From contig NZ_JAAIKD010000003.1 in assembly GCF_010820555.1 (NCBI RefSeq), positions 372,001-436,000 of the forward strand: DNA of 64,000 bases. Reading direction: 5' to 3'. The translations under genes and the position numbers were made by a program. Positions 1 to 8,240 of the stretch are shown here, piece by piece; position 1 is the stretch's first letter; the number at the start of each line of letters is the position of its first letter. The DNA is from Psychroflexus aurantiacus. Its GTDB lineage: Bacteria; Bacteroidota; Bacteroidia; Flavobacteriales; Flavobacteriaceae. The notes beneath the pieces are model-generated. The model made no database searches, was not told where the DNA came from, and saw only the letters and a program-made list of their open reading frames with translations.

Positions 1-824
1 ACCAGCTGACTTGCCAGCACGATCGTCGCCATTTCGCCCAGCATAAGTTTCAGTACAAACCCAGGCACATTGGGCAGAACCACCGGCTTTTCCAGCCTGT
101 CGGCAATACACTCCGTCAGTTCCTTATTGGTCACAGGATTGGGAGAGACGCCGTTAAAAACACCTTCCAGGCGCTTGTCCATCACGTGATGAAAGATCCG
201 GGCCAGGTCTGAAATATGAATCCAGGACTGCCATTGTTTCCCACTCCCCAAAGGGGCGCCTATGTAGTTTTCGATGGGGGTTTTTATTTTTTCCAAAGCC
301 CCACCTTCGTCCGAAAGCACCACCCCTATTCTGATTTTGGTGACTTCAAGACCCAAGTCACCGAGCTCATCGGCAGCAGCTTCCCATTGCTTCACCACCT
401 CAGCCAAAAAATTATCCCCCTGTTCAAAATCCTCTTCTTCGTGAAATTTACTCAGCGAATCTTTATATAACCCCACGGCACTGGCCGAAATCAGATGCTC
501 CACGTCGTGTTCGCCTTTAGCCAGGGCTTTTTTTAGGGTATTCAGACTATCTATTCTGCTGTTTAAAATGGTTTTCTTGTAGGAAGACGTCCAGCGCTTG
601 GCCACACTAGCCCCGGCGAGGTTGATGATGGCAGAAACCCCGTCAAAACACTCGGTAGAGATTTCCGAAGTGGACGGATTCCAGTAGAACCCCTGATACT
701 TGGACTGGGATTCAATTTTGGATCGGCTGGTCGTCAGATAATTCACAGCGATACCATACTCATGAAACAAATCCACCAGGGCCTGCCCTACCAATCCTGT
801 TGCTCCTGTAATTAAAACGCGCAT
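1..824 (-). CDS. TIGR01777-family epimerase-like oxidoreductase (partial, C-terminus cut)
   Basis: Reads on the minus strand from an ATG at 824 and runs off the left edge; 274 codons are visible. The N-terminus MRVLITGATGLVGQAL is a Rossmann dinucleotide-binding loop of GxxGxxG type. Later segments GSGKQWQSWIHISDLAR and SPNPVTNKELT match what is known of the TIGR01777 (SDR39U1-like) family, which closes with a DUF1731 domain; the last residues of that domain are outside the window. NAD(P)-dependent oxidoreductase or epimerase chemistry is a family inference and the substrate is unknown. It stands alone: the next gene, ilvE, ends 560 nt upstream of it with repeats in between. Confidence 0.85.
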   Translation of the reverse strand, partial: MRVLITGATGLVGQALVDLFHEYGIAVNYLTTSRSKIESQSKYQGFYWNPSTSEISTECFDGVSAIINLAGASVAKRWTSSYKKTILNSRIDSLNTLKKALAKGEHDVEHLISASAVGLYKDSLSKFHEEEDFEQGDNFLAEVVKQWEAAADELGDLGLEVTKIRIGVVLSDEGGALEKIKTPIENYIGAPLGSGKQWQSWIHISDLARIFHHVMDKRLEGVFNGVSPNPVTNKELTECIADRLEKPVVLPNVPGFVLKLMLGEMATIVLASQL

Positions 825-963
825 ACAACTTATTTTGACTAAATTTAACGAGATTGATCTGGCTGAAGCCTATGTTTAGTAAGGTTTTAACTAGAAGAGG
901 GGATTGGAGAAATTTGAAATTTGAAATGACGTAAAGGATTCACGAACCACAACTGGTTACGAC

Positions 964-1032
964 GCTCTGCCGACTATACGATTAGTGGCATAGCCATGCC
1001 GAATTCGTGTATTCGAGTAATGGGGACTTAGA
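964..1032 (+). repeat. Dispersed intergenic repeat, copy 1
   Basis: Contains the core GCCGACTATACGATTAGTGG followed by a short hairpin-forming part (GGCATAGCCATGCC) and the tail GTAATGGGGACTTAG. The same core occurs at 3471, and in the opposite orientation at 40700 and three times from 56603. The rest of 825-1385 holds copy 2, a small hairpin and low-complexity stretches of the type CCAACTACTGACT; I see no convincing gene there. Confidence 0.8.
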
Positions 1033-1156
1033 GTCAGCGCCTTGCCGAATACGCGAATATGCGAAGCATGAACATCGAATACCAACTACTGACTGATAAC
1101 TAAATGATACTAATTACTTGCTACTACTCAAAAATCACGACCAGGCTTCGATACCT

Positions 1157-1175
1157 CCCGACGAAAACTGTCGGG
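1157..1175. terminator. Small hairpin downstream of ilvE
   Basis: CCCGAC and GTCGGG form a 6-bp stem around a 7-nt loop, about 210 nt beyond the ilvE stop. It resembles the CCCGATAG palindrome at 3651. There is no T tract, so a terminator role is only a possibility; it may simply be part of the repeat family. Confidence 0.3.
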
Positions 1176-1260
1176 ACACTCAGCCACCGGTCGCTTTCAA
1201 AGGTGAACGGTTAACGGAAGAAACAGGAGACAGGAATCAGGAGACACGACTGGTAACCAC

Positions 1261-1345
1261 GCTCTGCCGAATATACGATTATTCGTGTAATCGAATAATG
1301 GGACTTAGAGTCAGCGCCTTGCCGAATACGCGAAGCATGAAAATC
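1261..1345 (+). repeat. Dispersed intergenic repeat, copy 2 (diverged)
   Basis: Starts GCTCTGCCGAATATACGATT and continues into GGGACTTAGAGTCAGCGCC and TTGCCGAATACGCGAAGCATG, which also follow copy 1. The GTGGC hairpin part is missing, so this copy is a shortened relative of the one at 964. The two copies are about 300 nt apart, in the same orientation, separated by the hairpin at 1157. Confidence 0.7.
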
Positions 1346-1385
1346 AAATACTGACTACCAATTACTAACTACCTGCTACTAGCTC

Positions 1386-2453
1386 TCAAAACGCTTTCAC
1401 AGTCCATCCATGTGGATCCTCCACTCTATTGTATTGTATATCCTGTAAAGAGCTCTTAAAAAATGTACCATATGGTTTATCGATGGCAGGAAGATCAAAG
1501 TACTCTCCATCGTACTCAAATCCTTCCACTCTCACGACAGTGGCTGCAGTACCTGCTCCGAATATCTCTTTCAACTCGCCTTTTCTGGCGGCTTCAACGA
1601 TATACTTTACAGAAACCTTATCAACTATCACTTCCACATCATTATCCTTTGCCAGTTGAATAATGCTTTTTCGGGTTACCCCGTCCAGGATCCTGTCATT
1701 GGTAGGAGCTGTCAGAAGCTTGTCTCCAATTCTAAAGAAAATATTCATGGTACCGGCTTCTTCAAGATATTCATGGGAACTCGCATCGGTCCATATGATC
1801 TGATCCAGACCCTTTTCTTTGGCCAGCTTGGTCGGATAGAACTGAGCACCGTAATTACCGGCCGCTTTTGCAAAACCAACACCTCCATCAGCCGCTCGAC
1901 TGTAGTCCTGAGCAAAAATCACTTTAATAGGCTTATTGTAATAAGCCTGAGCAGGACAACCGATGATCATGAACCGATAGCGATCGGACTCTGATGCAGA
2001 CACCCCGTTTTCTGTAGCAATTACAAACGGACGGATGTACAAAGAATTACCCTGACCCTTTTTTACCCAGTCCTGATCAAGTTTGAGCAGGGCCTGAAGT
2101 GAAGCAAAGAAATGCTCTTTTGGAAACTCGGGAATAGCCATCCGCTTGGAAGACTTATTGATTCTCTCAAAATTCTGCTCCGGTCTGAACAGCCAGATCT
2201 GACCGTCATCATCTTTAAAGGCTTTCATCCCCTCAAATACGGCTTGTCCGTAATGAAATACTTTGGCCGAAGGTTCAAACTCCATCGGACCATAAGGTAC
2301 GATCTTAGGGGTCTGCCACTCTCCGTCGATGTAATCACAATACATCATATGATCTGCATATTGTTTTCCAAACTGCAGATTGCTAAAATCTACCTGGTCA
2401 ATTCTGGAGGTTTCAACCTTCTCAATATCGAGTTGTATATCAGTGCTATTCAT
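1386..2453 (-). CDS. ilvE: Branched-chain amino acid aminotransferase
   Basis: A class IV (fold type IV) PLP enzyme of 355 residues, the usual length for the long BCAT type. It catalyses the last step of leucine, isoleucine and valine synthesis, or the first step of their breakdown, with 2-oxoglutarate/glutamate as partner. Visible motifs: VFHYGQAVFEGMKAF near residue 70; GFAKAAGNYG with the PLP-binding lysine near residue 196; EYLEEAGTMNIFF and the phosphate-binding ILDGVTRKSI. The start at 2453 is supported by a TACATTTG box 16 nt upstream. It is divergent from the DUF4920 lipoprotein gene and has no operon partner downstream. Confidence 0.96.
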   Translation of the reverse strand: MNSTDIQLDIEKVETSRIDQVDFSNLQFGKQYADHMMYCDYIDGEWQTPKIVPYGPMEFEPSAKVFHYGQAVFEGMKAFKDDDGQIWLFRPEQNFERINKSSKRMAIPEFPKEHFFASLQALLKLDQDWVKKGQGNSLYIRPFVIATENGVSASESDRYRFMIIGCPAQAYYNKPIKVIFAQDYSRAADGGVGFAKAAGNYGAQFYPTKLAKEKGLDQIIWTDASSHEYLEEAGTMNIFFRIGDKLLTAPTNDRILDGVTRKSIIQLAKDNDVEVIVDKVSVKYIVEAARKGELKEIFGAGTAATVVRVEGFEYDGEYFDLPAIDKPYGTFFKSSLQDIQYNRVEDPHGWTVKAF

Positions 2454-2469
2454 TGTTCTGAAGTTTTTG

Positions 2470-2477
2470 CAAATGTA
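2470..2477 (-). promoter_or_regulatory. Bacteroidota -7 box for ilvE
   Basis: TACATTTG on the minus strand fits TAnnTTTG exactly and lies 16 nt before the ilvE ATG. A clear TTG -33 box is not evident. It sits back to back with the box at 2512. Confidence 0.6.
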
Positions 2478-2511
2478 CTAAAATTTAATAAGGTTAAATC
2501 AGTAAGATTCC

Positions 2512-2519
2512 TAACTTTG
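2512..2519 (+). promoter_or_regulatory. Bacteroidota -7 box for the DUF4920 gene
   Basis: TAACTTTG matches TAnnTTTG exactly and lies 34 nt before the ATG at 2554. No obvious TTG is found at the usual -33 distance. Confidence 0.55.
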
Positions 2520-2553
2520 CTGTTATGGTTATTATAAATTTTTAAGTATTATC

Positions 2554-3090
2554 ATGAAAAAGCTGTTTTTATTACCAATCTTATTGATCTTTATGTCTTG
2601 CGCACCAAAAGATTCTCAACAGGAAAACACCTTAGAGTCCGAAAATACTACACCAACTCCAAATGAAGAAGGGGAATTGAGTATTAAAACCGACGTTCAG
2701 TTTGGAGAAGAATTTGAATCTGCCGAAGTTAAATCCGATAGCGAAATGCTCGCTATATACGAAGGGCTTTCACCCGGAGACAGCATTCAAGTCCAGTTCC
2801 AATCTGAAGTCCAAGGCGTGTGTGCTAAGAAAGGCTGCTGGATGACACTAGAATTACCTGAAGAAAAAAATGCTCATATCACCTTTAAAGGTTATGGGTT
2901 TTTTGTTCCTAAAGACAGCAAGGGTCATCGCATGGTCGTGGACGGAGTAGCTTTCATCGAACAAACCGATGTGGAAACCCTAAGGCATTATGCGGAAGAT
3001 GCCGGTAAAACTCCACAAGAAATCTCGAAAATCACTGAACCTCAGCTCAATTTTAGATTTATCGCGAACGGGGCGAAAGCTTTGGATTAA
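2554..3090 (+). CDS. DUF4920 domain lipoprotein
   Basis: A 178-residue predicted lipoprotein. The signal peptide MKKLFLLPILLIFMSC ends in a lipobox-like FMSC with the lipidated cysteine at residue 16, so the protein is probably membrane anchored. A low-complexity Ser/Thr/Glu linker (about residues 20-40) leads to the DUF4920 domain, recognisable by SIQVQFQSEVQGVCAKKGCW, HITFKGYGFFVPKD, VVDGVAFIEQ and a C-terminal NFRFIANGAKAL. The C-x4-C in VCAKKGC is a conserved feature and might bind metal or form a disulfide; function of the family is not established. It has its own promoter and no downstream partner. Confidence 0.88.
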   Translation: MKKLFLLPILLIFMSCAPKDSQQENTLESENTTPTPNEEGELSIKTDVQFGEEFESAEVKSDSEMLAIYEGLSPGDSIQVQFQSEVQGVCAKKGCWMTLELPEEKNAHITFKGYGFFVPKDSKGHRMVVDGVAFIEQTDVETLRHYAEDAGKTPQEISKITEPQLNFRFIANGAKALD

Positions 3091-3095
3091 AGCTT
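3077..3095 (+). terminator. Possible terminator hairpin overlapping the DUF4920 stop
   Basis: AAGCTTT and AAAGCTT pair around GGATT, spanning the TAA at 3088-3090. There is no clear T run behind it. The following 3096-3470 stretch is repeat-like (GTCAAGG GTCAA and GGACGGGCAGGC segments) and holds no gene I can support. Confidence 0.3.
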
Positions 3096-3470
3096 CGTGA
3101 ATTTTCAATTCAGGACTGGCTTTACCGGCAGGCATGCCCGCCTACGGTTTCCGACAGGACGGGCAGGCTCAGCCACCGGGCTTTGTCAAGGATCAAAAGT
3201 TAAGTGTGAAGGGTGAACGGTCAAGTGAAGAAACAGGACTCAGGAAACAAGAACCACGAGCCACGACTTTTCTATAACTCAATTATAAAAAATCTCGATA
3301 AAATTAAAATTTTCGTTCTTTTTTGAGATTCTGACTTGAAATTACTACTCTTTATTTCATCATCAGTCTTTGTCAAGGGTCAATAGTGAAGAGCCAAGGG
3401 TCAACGCTATTTAGGGAGGGTCAATCCTCCTATAACCTACTCCCTAAATATTACAGTATACTGCTACCAC

Positions 3471-3550
3471 GCTCTGCCGACTATACGATTAGTGGCACAG
3501 CCACGCCGAATATTCGTGTAATCGTGTATTCGAGTAATAGTGACTTAGAT
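3471..3550 (+). repeat. Dispersed intergenic repeat, copy 3 (left flank of the polysaccharide locus)
   Basis: Core GCCGACTATACGATTAGTGG, then the hairpin GTGGCACAGCCAC, the palindrome CGAATATTCG, and GAGTAATAGTGACTTAGA. It is followed at 3651 by a CGATAGCTATCG palindrome and then by the 3' end of the polysaccharide operon. An inverted copy with the same order of elements lies at 40659-40767 on the other side of the locus. Confidence 0.8.
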
Positions 3551-3650
3551 AAAGCATCATGCCTAATATGGGAAGCATGAACATGGGATACCAACTACTG
3601 ACTACTCCGTACCCACTACTGACTACTATCCTCTCAACACTCTCCTCTCT

Positions 3651-3666
3651 CCCGATAGCTATCGGG
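3651..3666. terminator. 16-bp palindrome just beyond the polysaccharide operon
   Basis: CCCGATAGCTATCGGG is a perfect palindrome and can fold to a 6-bp stem with an AGCT loop. It lies 4 nt beyond the stop of the last gene of the minus-strand operon. Position suggests a terminator, but there is no T tract on the minus strand, so this is tentative. Confidence 0.4.
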
Positions 3667-3670
3667 ACAC

Positions 3671-4720
3671 TCACCTCTCCCCACTAATCACTGCATTCCA
3701 TTTCCCCTTCACCACCTGCCAGTCGAAGTGTTCTACTTTTTGTCGGGCGGTGATGGAAAGTTGCCGGGCCAGGTCCGGGTCTTGTAAAAGTTTCAGGATG
3801 GCTTTGGTGAAGTCGCCGGCGTTTCCGGGGTCAACCAGCAGGGCATCGACCTCATCCTCCAGCAAAAAAGGAATACCCCCCACATTGGTGCTCACCACAG
3901 GAAGTCCCAGGGCCATAGCTTCGAGGACACTGACCGGCATGTTGTCCACGTTGGTGGTGTTGATGAAGATATCAAAATCGGCGGCATATTTTATCCAGGC
4001 GGATTTGGACATGCCCCCGGTAAAGGTGACCGGCAGCTGATGCGCTTCCGCATAGGCCCTGCACTCGTCGATAGACTCGTCTTTAAAAGGCCCCACCATA
4101 CTCAGACTGGCTTCCGGATGGGTGTGAAGAAGCTCCTGCAGGGTTTTGAGAGTCAACAAAGGATTGTAGATTTGGGCAAAGGCCCTGACCCATAATAAAC
4201 GGGGCATTAATGGCTGACGCTGCCTGAACTCATAATGTTCTAAAGCAATGCTATTGGGGATATGGGTCAGGTTGGTGTATCCCGCTTTTTGAAAATGATG
4301 CATCAGCCAGGCCGAGGGGGCTACATTGACTTTAGCCCGCCCAAAAAGATGTCGACAGCGTTTGGAATGGGTTTTTAAACGCTGAGGAAGATTACCACCA
4401 TGTAAAATGGGAATATAGTCTAGCTTAAGGACACAGGCCAGCCTGCTAATCACATATGCATACCAAAAAGCAGAGGTACTATAGGTGTCTATCAGCAAAA
4501 GATCAGTTTGAGGCCGGTGTTTAATCACCTTATAAAGCATATCCAATAAGCGAAATGCTGGATTTTTCCGGCTGGAACCGGAAACTACGGTATAGCCTTC
4601 AGTCTCCAGCAGTCCGGACAAGACCTCCACCGTGGACAGATTTCTGCCTTTACGGGAGAGTTGATTGCCGAGATACAGCAGTTGTTTTGATCTTGCGTTT
4701 TTTTTGTGTGTTTGAGACAT
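3671..4720 (-). CDS. Glycosyltransferase family 4 (last gene of the polysaccharide locus)
   Basis: A 349-residue GT-B enzyme, expected to move an NDP-sugar onto a lipid-linked acceptor at the cytoplasmic membrane. The N-terminal Rossmann half opens with LGNQLSRKG, a donor/acceptor loop typical of GT4. The C-terminal half carries SMVGPFKDES, TFTGGMSKSAWIKYAADFD and NMPVSVLEAMALG, the region of the family's acidic signature. The ATG at 4720 is the only start that keeps the N-terminal strand; it lies 71 nt inside the O-antigen ligase gene upstream, an unusually long overlap. It is the most promoter-distal gene; donor and linkage cannot be told from sequence. Confidence 0.85.
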   Translation of the reverse strand: MSQTHKKNARSKQLLYLGNQLSRKGRNLSTVEVLSGLLETEGYTVVSGSSRKNPAFRLLDMLYKVIKHRPQTDLLLIDTYSTSAFWYAYVISRLACVLKLDYIPILHGGNLPQRLKTHSKRCRHLFGRAKVNVAPSAWLMHHFQKAGYTNLTHIPNSIALEHYEFRQRQPLMPRLLWVRAFAQIYNPLLTLKTLQELLHTHPEASLSMVGPFKDESIDECRAYAEAHQLPVTFTGGMSKSAWIKYAADFDIFINTTNVDNMPVSVLEAMALGLPVVSTNVGGIPFLLEDEVDALLVDPGNAGDFTKAILKLLQDPDLARQLSITARQKVEHFDWQVVKGKWNAVISGER

Positions 4721-6044
4721 AAGAAATGTTTAATAAGGCCAGTCCATACATGAATCCCGGCAAAGCCACCCGCATCGCGGAGTGGTTGATGGTCAAAAAC
4801 CAAAAAGCGACAAAAGGAAGCATGAGTAAATTTCTGCTTTTAGACAGCAAAAGTCCCAGGGGAATCAGGAGTAAAATCAATAGTGCTAAAATACCTAAAA
4901 ACCCATGCTCGGCCAGCATACGAGCCACCTCATTATGACTTGCGGCCAGTTGCCCGTCCAGCTCGTATCTGAAAAACTTGCCCATACCGACCCCTACCCC
5001 CAGAAAAGGTTCTTCCAGGAAGGCCGTGAGTTCTTCACTGATGATGTCTGCCCGTCCGGTCGTAATGTCCTGTTCCTCACCCCTTGCATTTTCACCCGCA
5101 TAGCGGTTCAGGATTAAACCCCCGGTCACGGCCATGGCCAGCCCCCAGATCACAAAACCGCCGATACCTAAGCCGACAAGCTTCATGGTGGCTTTAGCTT
5201 GTTGGACCAGCGGGGCCCATTTGATGAATAAGACCGTAAACACAAACATCATGATCAGGGCGGTGACAAAGCCCCCTCTGGAAAAGGTCAGTAAGCAGCG
5301 GTAGGTGAACAGGCCTAAAAGGCCAATATTGATGAGGTTTAAGAACCGATTTTTATAGGGAATCAGAAAGCGAACGTAAGTTAAAAACATGCCCAAGCCC
5401 AACACCGTAGATACCTGATTCCCGCTATAGCCTCCGGAAGCCGCTACATTTGATTCTGTCGTAAACATGATTTGCTGCAGGGATGGGGCATAGACTATGA
5501 TATACACCAGCATAGACAAAATAGGCAGCATCATCACATCGACCAGTTTCAAGAGACTTTTCATCTTGATGGTCCTGTGGTAACAAAACAAGGCCGTGGC
5601 CACCAGTGAAAGCGGCCCGGATAAGTTGAATAGGATGGTTTTCCTAAAGCTTTCTCCAAAAAAATCAAAATGGAGATAGGCCACCACAACCCCGGGTAGC
5701 AGCAAACCCAAAAAAATCAAGACAGGCCAGGCTTTGAGCTTAAAGCCTTTATAAAACATGCCAAGCAGCATAAAAACAATGACGATGTACTTGCCCAGTT
5801 CCCAGAAGGGGGAGGCCCCGGTCATCCTTAAAAACACCTCCGCTGAAGCAATATAACCAGTCCCTGCCAGGACCCAAAAGGCTTTATCTTTATGTTGTAG
5901 AATTTGGTAAGTAAAGTATAAAAGCACTGCTGCCAGGTATACCTGAGCAAGACCACGAAAGCTGCTCACAACTACCCCTATCAGGACATGGAGAACCAGA
6001 TACTGATACATGGTATAGGTGTAGGAAGTCGCTTTATTCAACAT
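4650..6044 (-). CDS. O-antigen ligase / polymerase family membrane protein (Wzy_C type)
   Basis: A 464-residue, very hydrophobic protein with roughly ten or more membrane segments and a large periplasmic loop between about residues 300 and 380. The loop's end carries SHNEVARMLAEHGFLG, the conserved region of the O-antigen ligase/Wzy_C superfamily. Such proteins join glycan repeat units (Wzy) or transfer finished glycan to lipid A-core (WaaL). Because the locus has an ABC exporter (Wzm/Wzt) and no Wzx flippase, I favour a ligase, but sequence alone does not separate the two. The last residues (TQKKRKIKTTAVSRQ) are basic and overlap the start of the next gene. It begins 5 nt after the neuB stop. 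Confidence 0.85.
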   Translation of the reverse strand: MLNKATSYTYTMYQYLVLHVLIGVVVSSFRGLAQVYLAAVLLYFTYQILQHKDKAFWVLAGTGYIASAEVFLRMTGASPFWELGKYIVIVFMLLGMFYKGFKLKAWPVLIFLGLLLPGVVVAYLHFDFFGESFRKTILFNLSGPLSLVATALFCYHRTIKMKSLLKLVDVMMLPILSMLVYIIVYAPSLQQIMFTTESNVAASGGYSGNQVSTVLGLGMFLTYVRFLIPYKNRFLNLINIGLLGLFTYRCLLTFSRGGFVTALIMMFVFTVLFIKWAPLVQQAKATMKLVGLGIGGFVIWGLAMAVTGGLILNRYAGENARGEEQDITTGRADIISEELTAFLEEPFLGVGVGMGKFFRYELDGQLAASHNEVARMLAEHGFLGILALLILLLIPLGLLLSKSRNLLMLPFVAFWFLTINHSAMRVALPGFMYGLALLNISYVSNTQKKRKIKTTAVSRQSTLP

Positions 6045-6049
6045 TTAAC

Positions 6050-7051
6050 TTAGGCTTCAAGATCTTCCCCTTTCAGAAAATCCCATTGGTTTTTAGTGAT
6101 TTTTAATTGCTTTCCGATCACCGATTCAAATTTACCGGCCTCAATTCCTAAGTTTTTAGGCTTCTTGGCTTCCAGGTCTTCAAAACGCAGAATATGCCCT
6201 TTCTTCAAATCCTTGTTGACGGCCAGGGATTTTTCAAAGATGGTTTTTAAACTTTCGAATTGGGAAGTATCAGATTTATCCACTGGGTTATTAAAGGCCA
6301 CTTTTAATTGATCTCTTGCTTCAACAAGTTGTCCAACTTGCTTGAATGTCAAAGATGAACTCACATCGGGGCCAAACATCTCTTTATGAAAAACCACGTG
6401 AAACTCTAAGATCTCCGCTCCCAGACTCATGGCTGAAATACCGGAAGTGATACTTCCGGAATGATCTGAATAGCCTGTTTTCACTTTAAAATACCCTTTG
6501 AATTCCTGTATCATATGAAGTCCCCAGTCTTGAGGCTGAGTAGGATAATTGGTGGTGCACTGCAAAATAGAGTAGTCCACCTTTCTTGATTTTAAAAAGT
6601 CAATGCTTTTTTTTAACTCGTTCCAGGAACTCATCCCACTGGATAAAATCACCGGCTTTTGAGTTTGGGCAATTTTTTCCAGCAATAGAAAATTATTGAC
6701 TTCCCCGCTTCCCACTTTATAGGTTTGAACCCCAGCCTGTTCTAACACATCTACGGCGGCATTGGAAAACGGACTTGACATAAAGTCCAAACCCACTTCT
6801 TTACAGTGCTTCCCTATGTCATTCCACTGTTCCTGAGTAAAAGACATACGCTCCCAGTAGGCATAGCGGGATTTATCCTGCCTGGAAAATTTGACCCGAA
6901 AGGGTTCATGCAGGCTGCTTTCGGCCTCCGCGATATGGGTTTGAAATTTAATAGCATCAACACCCGTCTTCGCCACAGCATCGATATAGGCATGTAACAT
7001 CCCCAGACTTCCCTCATGGGCCTGCCCCACTTCAGCGATAAGATATGTCAT
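6050..7051 (-). CDS. neuB: N-acetylneuraminate synthase-type enzyme (sialic or related nonulosonic acid synthase)
   Basis: A 333-residue NeuB family protein that would condense phosphoenolpyruvate with ManNAc (or a related 6-carbon amino sugar) to a nonulosonic acid. The TIM-barrel domain (about 1-265) starts TYLIAEVGQAHEGSL and shows DAIKFQTH, FMSSPFSNAAVDVLE, YKVGSGEVNN, VILSSGMSS, CTTNYPT and TGYSDHSGS. A short antifreeze-like (SAF) domain follows (GHILRFEDLEAKKP). The family also includes legionaminate and pseudaminate synthases; the presence of neuC in the same locus and the lack of legionaminate/pseudaminate-specific genes favours Neu5Ac-type chemistry. It lies 11.9 kb from neuA, within the same transcriptional direction. 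Confidence 0.9.
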   Translation of the reverse strand: MTYLIAEVGQAHEGSLGMLHAYIDAVAKTGVDAIKFQTHIAEAESSLHEPFRVKFSRQDKSRYAYWERMSFTQEQWNDIGKHCKEVGLDFMSSPFSNAAVDVLEQAGVQTYKVGSGEVNNFLLLEKIAQTQKPVILSSGMSSWNELKKSIDFLKSRKVDYSILQCTTNYPTQPQDWGLHMIQEFKGYFKVKTGYSDHSGSITSGISAMSLGAEILEFHVVFHKEMFGPDVSSSLTFKQVGQLVEARDQLKVAFNNPVDKSDTSQFESLKTIFEKSLAVNKDLKKGHILRFEDLEAKKPKNLGIEAGKFESVIGKQLKITKNQWDFLKGEDLEA

Positions 7052-7105
7052 GGTACTTAAGTTATAGATAACGCTGTAAAAATAGACATCTTTAGGGAAT
7101 ACAAC

Positions 7106-8218
7106 TTATTTTAAAGCCGCTTTGTAAATAGCAATGATTTCGCTGATGATCCTCTCCGAATCAAATTCTTTTTTCATCTTAATGTGCAAAGCCCTGGCAT
7201 GGTTTTGGGCTATTGCTTTGTTTTTTATATAAAAAGCAATAGCCTCTGCCAGAGCTTTGGCATTGTCTGGTTTGACCACCTGGCCAAATTCACCAACAAC
7301 CTCGGCACACTGCCCTACATCGGTGACCACCACAGGCAATTTTGCCTGAGTATATTCCAATAAGCTGAGCGGCAGTCCTTCCGAACGTGAAGATAATAAG
7401 CCTATATCAGCCTGCTCCAGGATAAAGGAAATATCGCTTCTGCTGCCATACAGCTTTATAACATCGGAAAGCTTGTTATCGACTATATAGCTTTCCAGGC
7501 TCTTAACATAAGGGTCTTTTTCAGAGTAAGCACCAATGCAATGCAGACTCACCCTAAAGCCCTGTTCCTTAAGTATTCTCATAGCTTCAAAAGCAGTTGA
7601 ATGAGCCTTCTGAGGCCTGAAATTGGCGATCTGAACAATTTTTACTTCCTCAGATGCTTTCCCCAGGCAGGTCACACGGTCTTCAGGGATTCTGGAACTC
7701 TGTGTAAAGTTTCTAACAAACGAAACCTTGCTGAATTTTAATTTATCCCTAGCCCATTGTTTTAGGTCAGGATTCACACTGATAATATGACTAAAGCTTA
7801 AGCAAGCCAGGCGGATGAATTTATAAGGCCTTGCCTCTAGATGTTCGCTTTCGCCGTAATGATCATGCCATATGACTTTTAAACCGGGCTTTAGCAGTTT
7901 CAGAAGAAAAGCCATAAAAAAAGAAGTGGCATGGGCATGAACTATAGTTATGCTGTGTTGTTCAGCAAAATTCCTGAGCCTTACCAAAGCATTAAAGTCA
8001 ATTCTCTTTTTACGATCTAAAAACAGATAGTTCACCTGAGGAGAAATCGAGTGTTTTAAATCCCCCTCACGCCTTGTTGCCACAAGTCCCGAAAACTCGA
8101 CATTTCCCACCAAAGCATTGGCCAGGTTGACTGCCATGCGTTCGGCTCCTCCGGCTTCCAGGGAGTCGATCAGCTGAAGGACGCGGAGGTTGTTTGCAGG
8201 TTTTGGGTTGTAGGTCAT
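7106..8218 (-). CDS. Glycosyltransferase family 4
   Basis: A 370-residue GT-B protein. The N-terminal domain contains LQLIDSLEAGGAERMAVNLA, the classic GT4 opening, and VHAHATSFFMAFLL. The C-terminal domain contains VKIVQIANFRPQKAH, IKLYGSRSDI and SRSEGLPLSLLEYTQAKLP, a clear E-x7-E nucleotide-sugar site. It should add a sugar to the growing glycan at the membrane. A 54-nt gap separates it from neuB downstream and 22 nt from the preceding transferase. Donor specificity is unknown. Confidence 0.88.
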   Translation of the reverse strand: MTYNPKPANNLRVLQLIDSLEAGGAERMAVNLANALVGNVEFSGLVATRREGDLKHSISPQVNYLFLDRKKRIDFNALVRLRNFAEQHSITIVHAHATSFFMAFLLKLLKPGLKVIWHDHYGESEHLEARPYKFIRLACLSFSHIISVNPDLKQWARDKLKFSKVSFVRNFTQSSRIPEDRVTCLGKASEEVKIVQIANFRPQKAHSTAFEAMRILKEQGFRVSLHCIGAYSEKDPYVKSLESYIVDNKLSDVIKLYGSRSDISFILEQADIGLLSSRSEGLPLSLLEYTQAKLPVVVTDVGQCAEVVGEFGQVVKPDNAKALAEAIAFYIKNKAIAQNHARALHIKMKKEFDSERIISEIIAIYKAALK

Positions 8219-8240
8219 AACTGGATTAAACGTGTATTAA

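Noticed and set aside
1118-1354. 78-codon open frame between the epimerase-like gene and ilvE
   Set aside because: It is made of the dispersed repeat and low-complexity spacer; no protein-like features.
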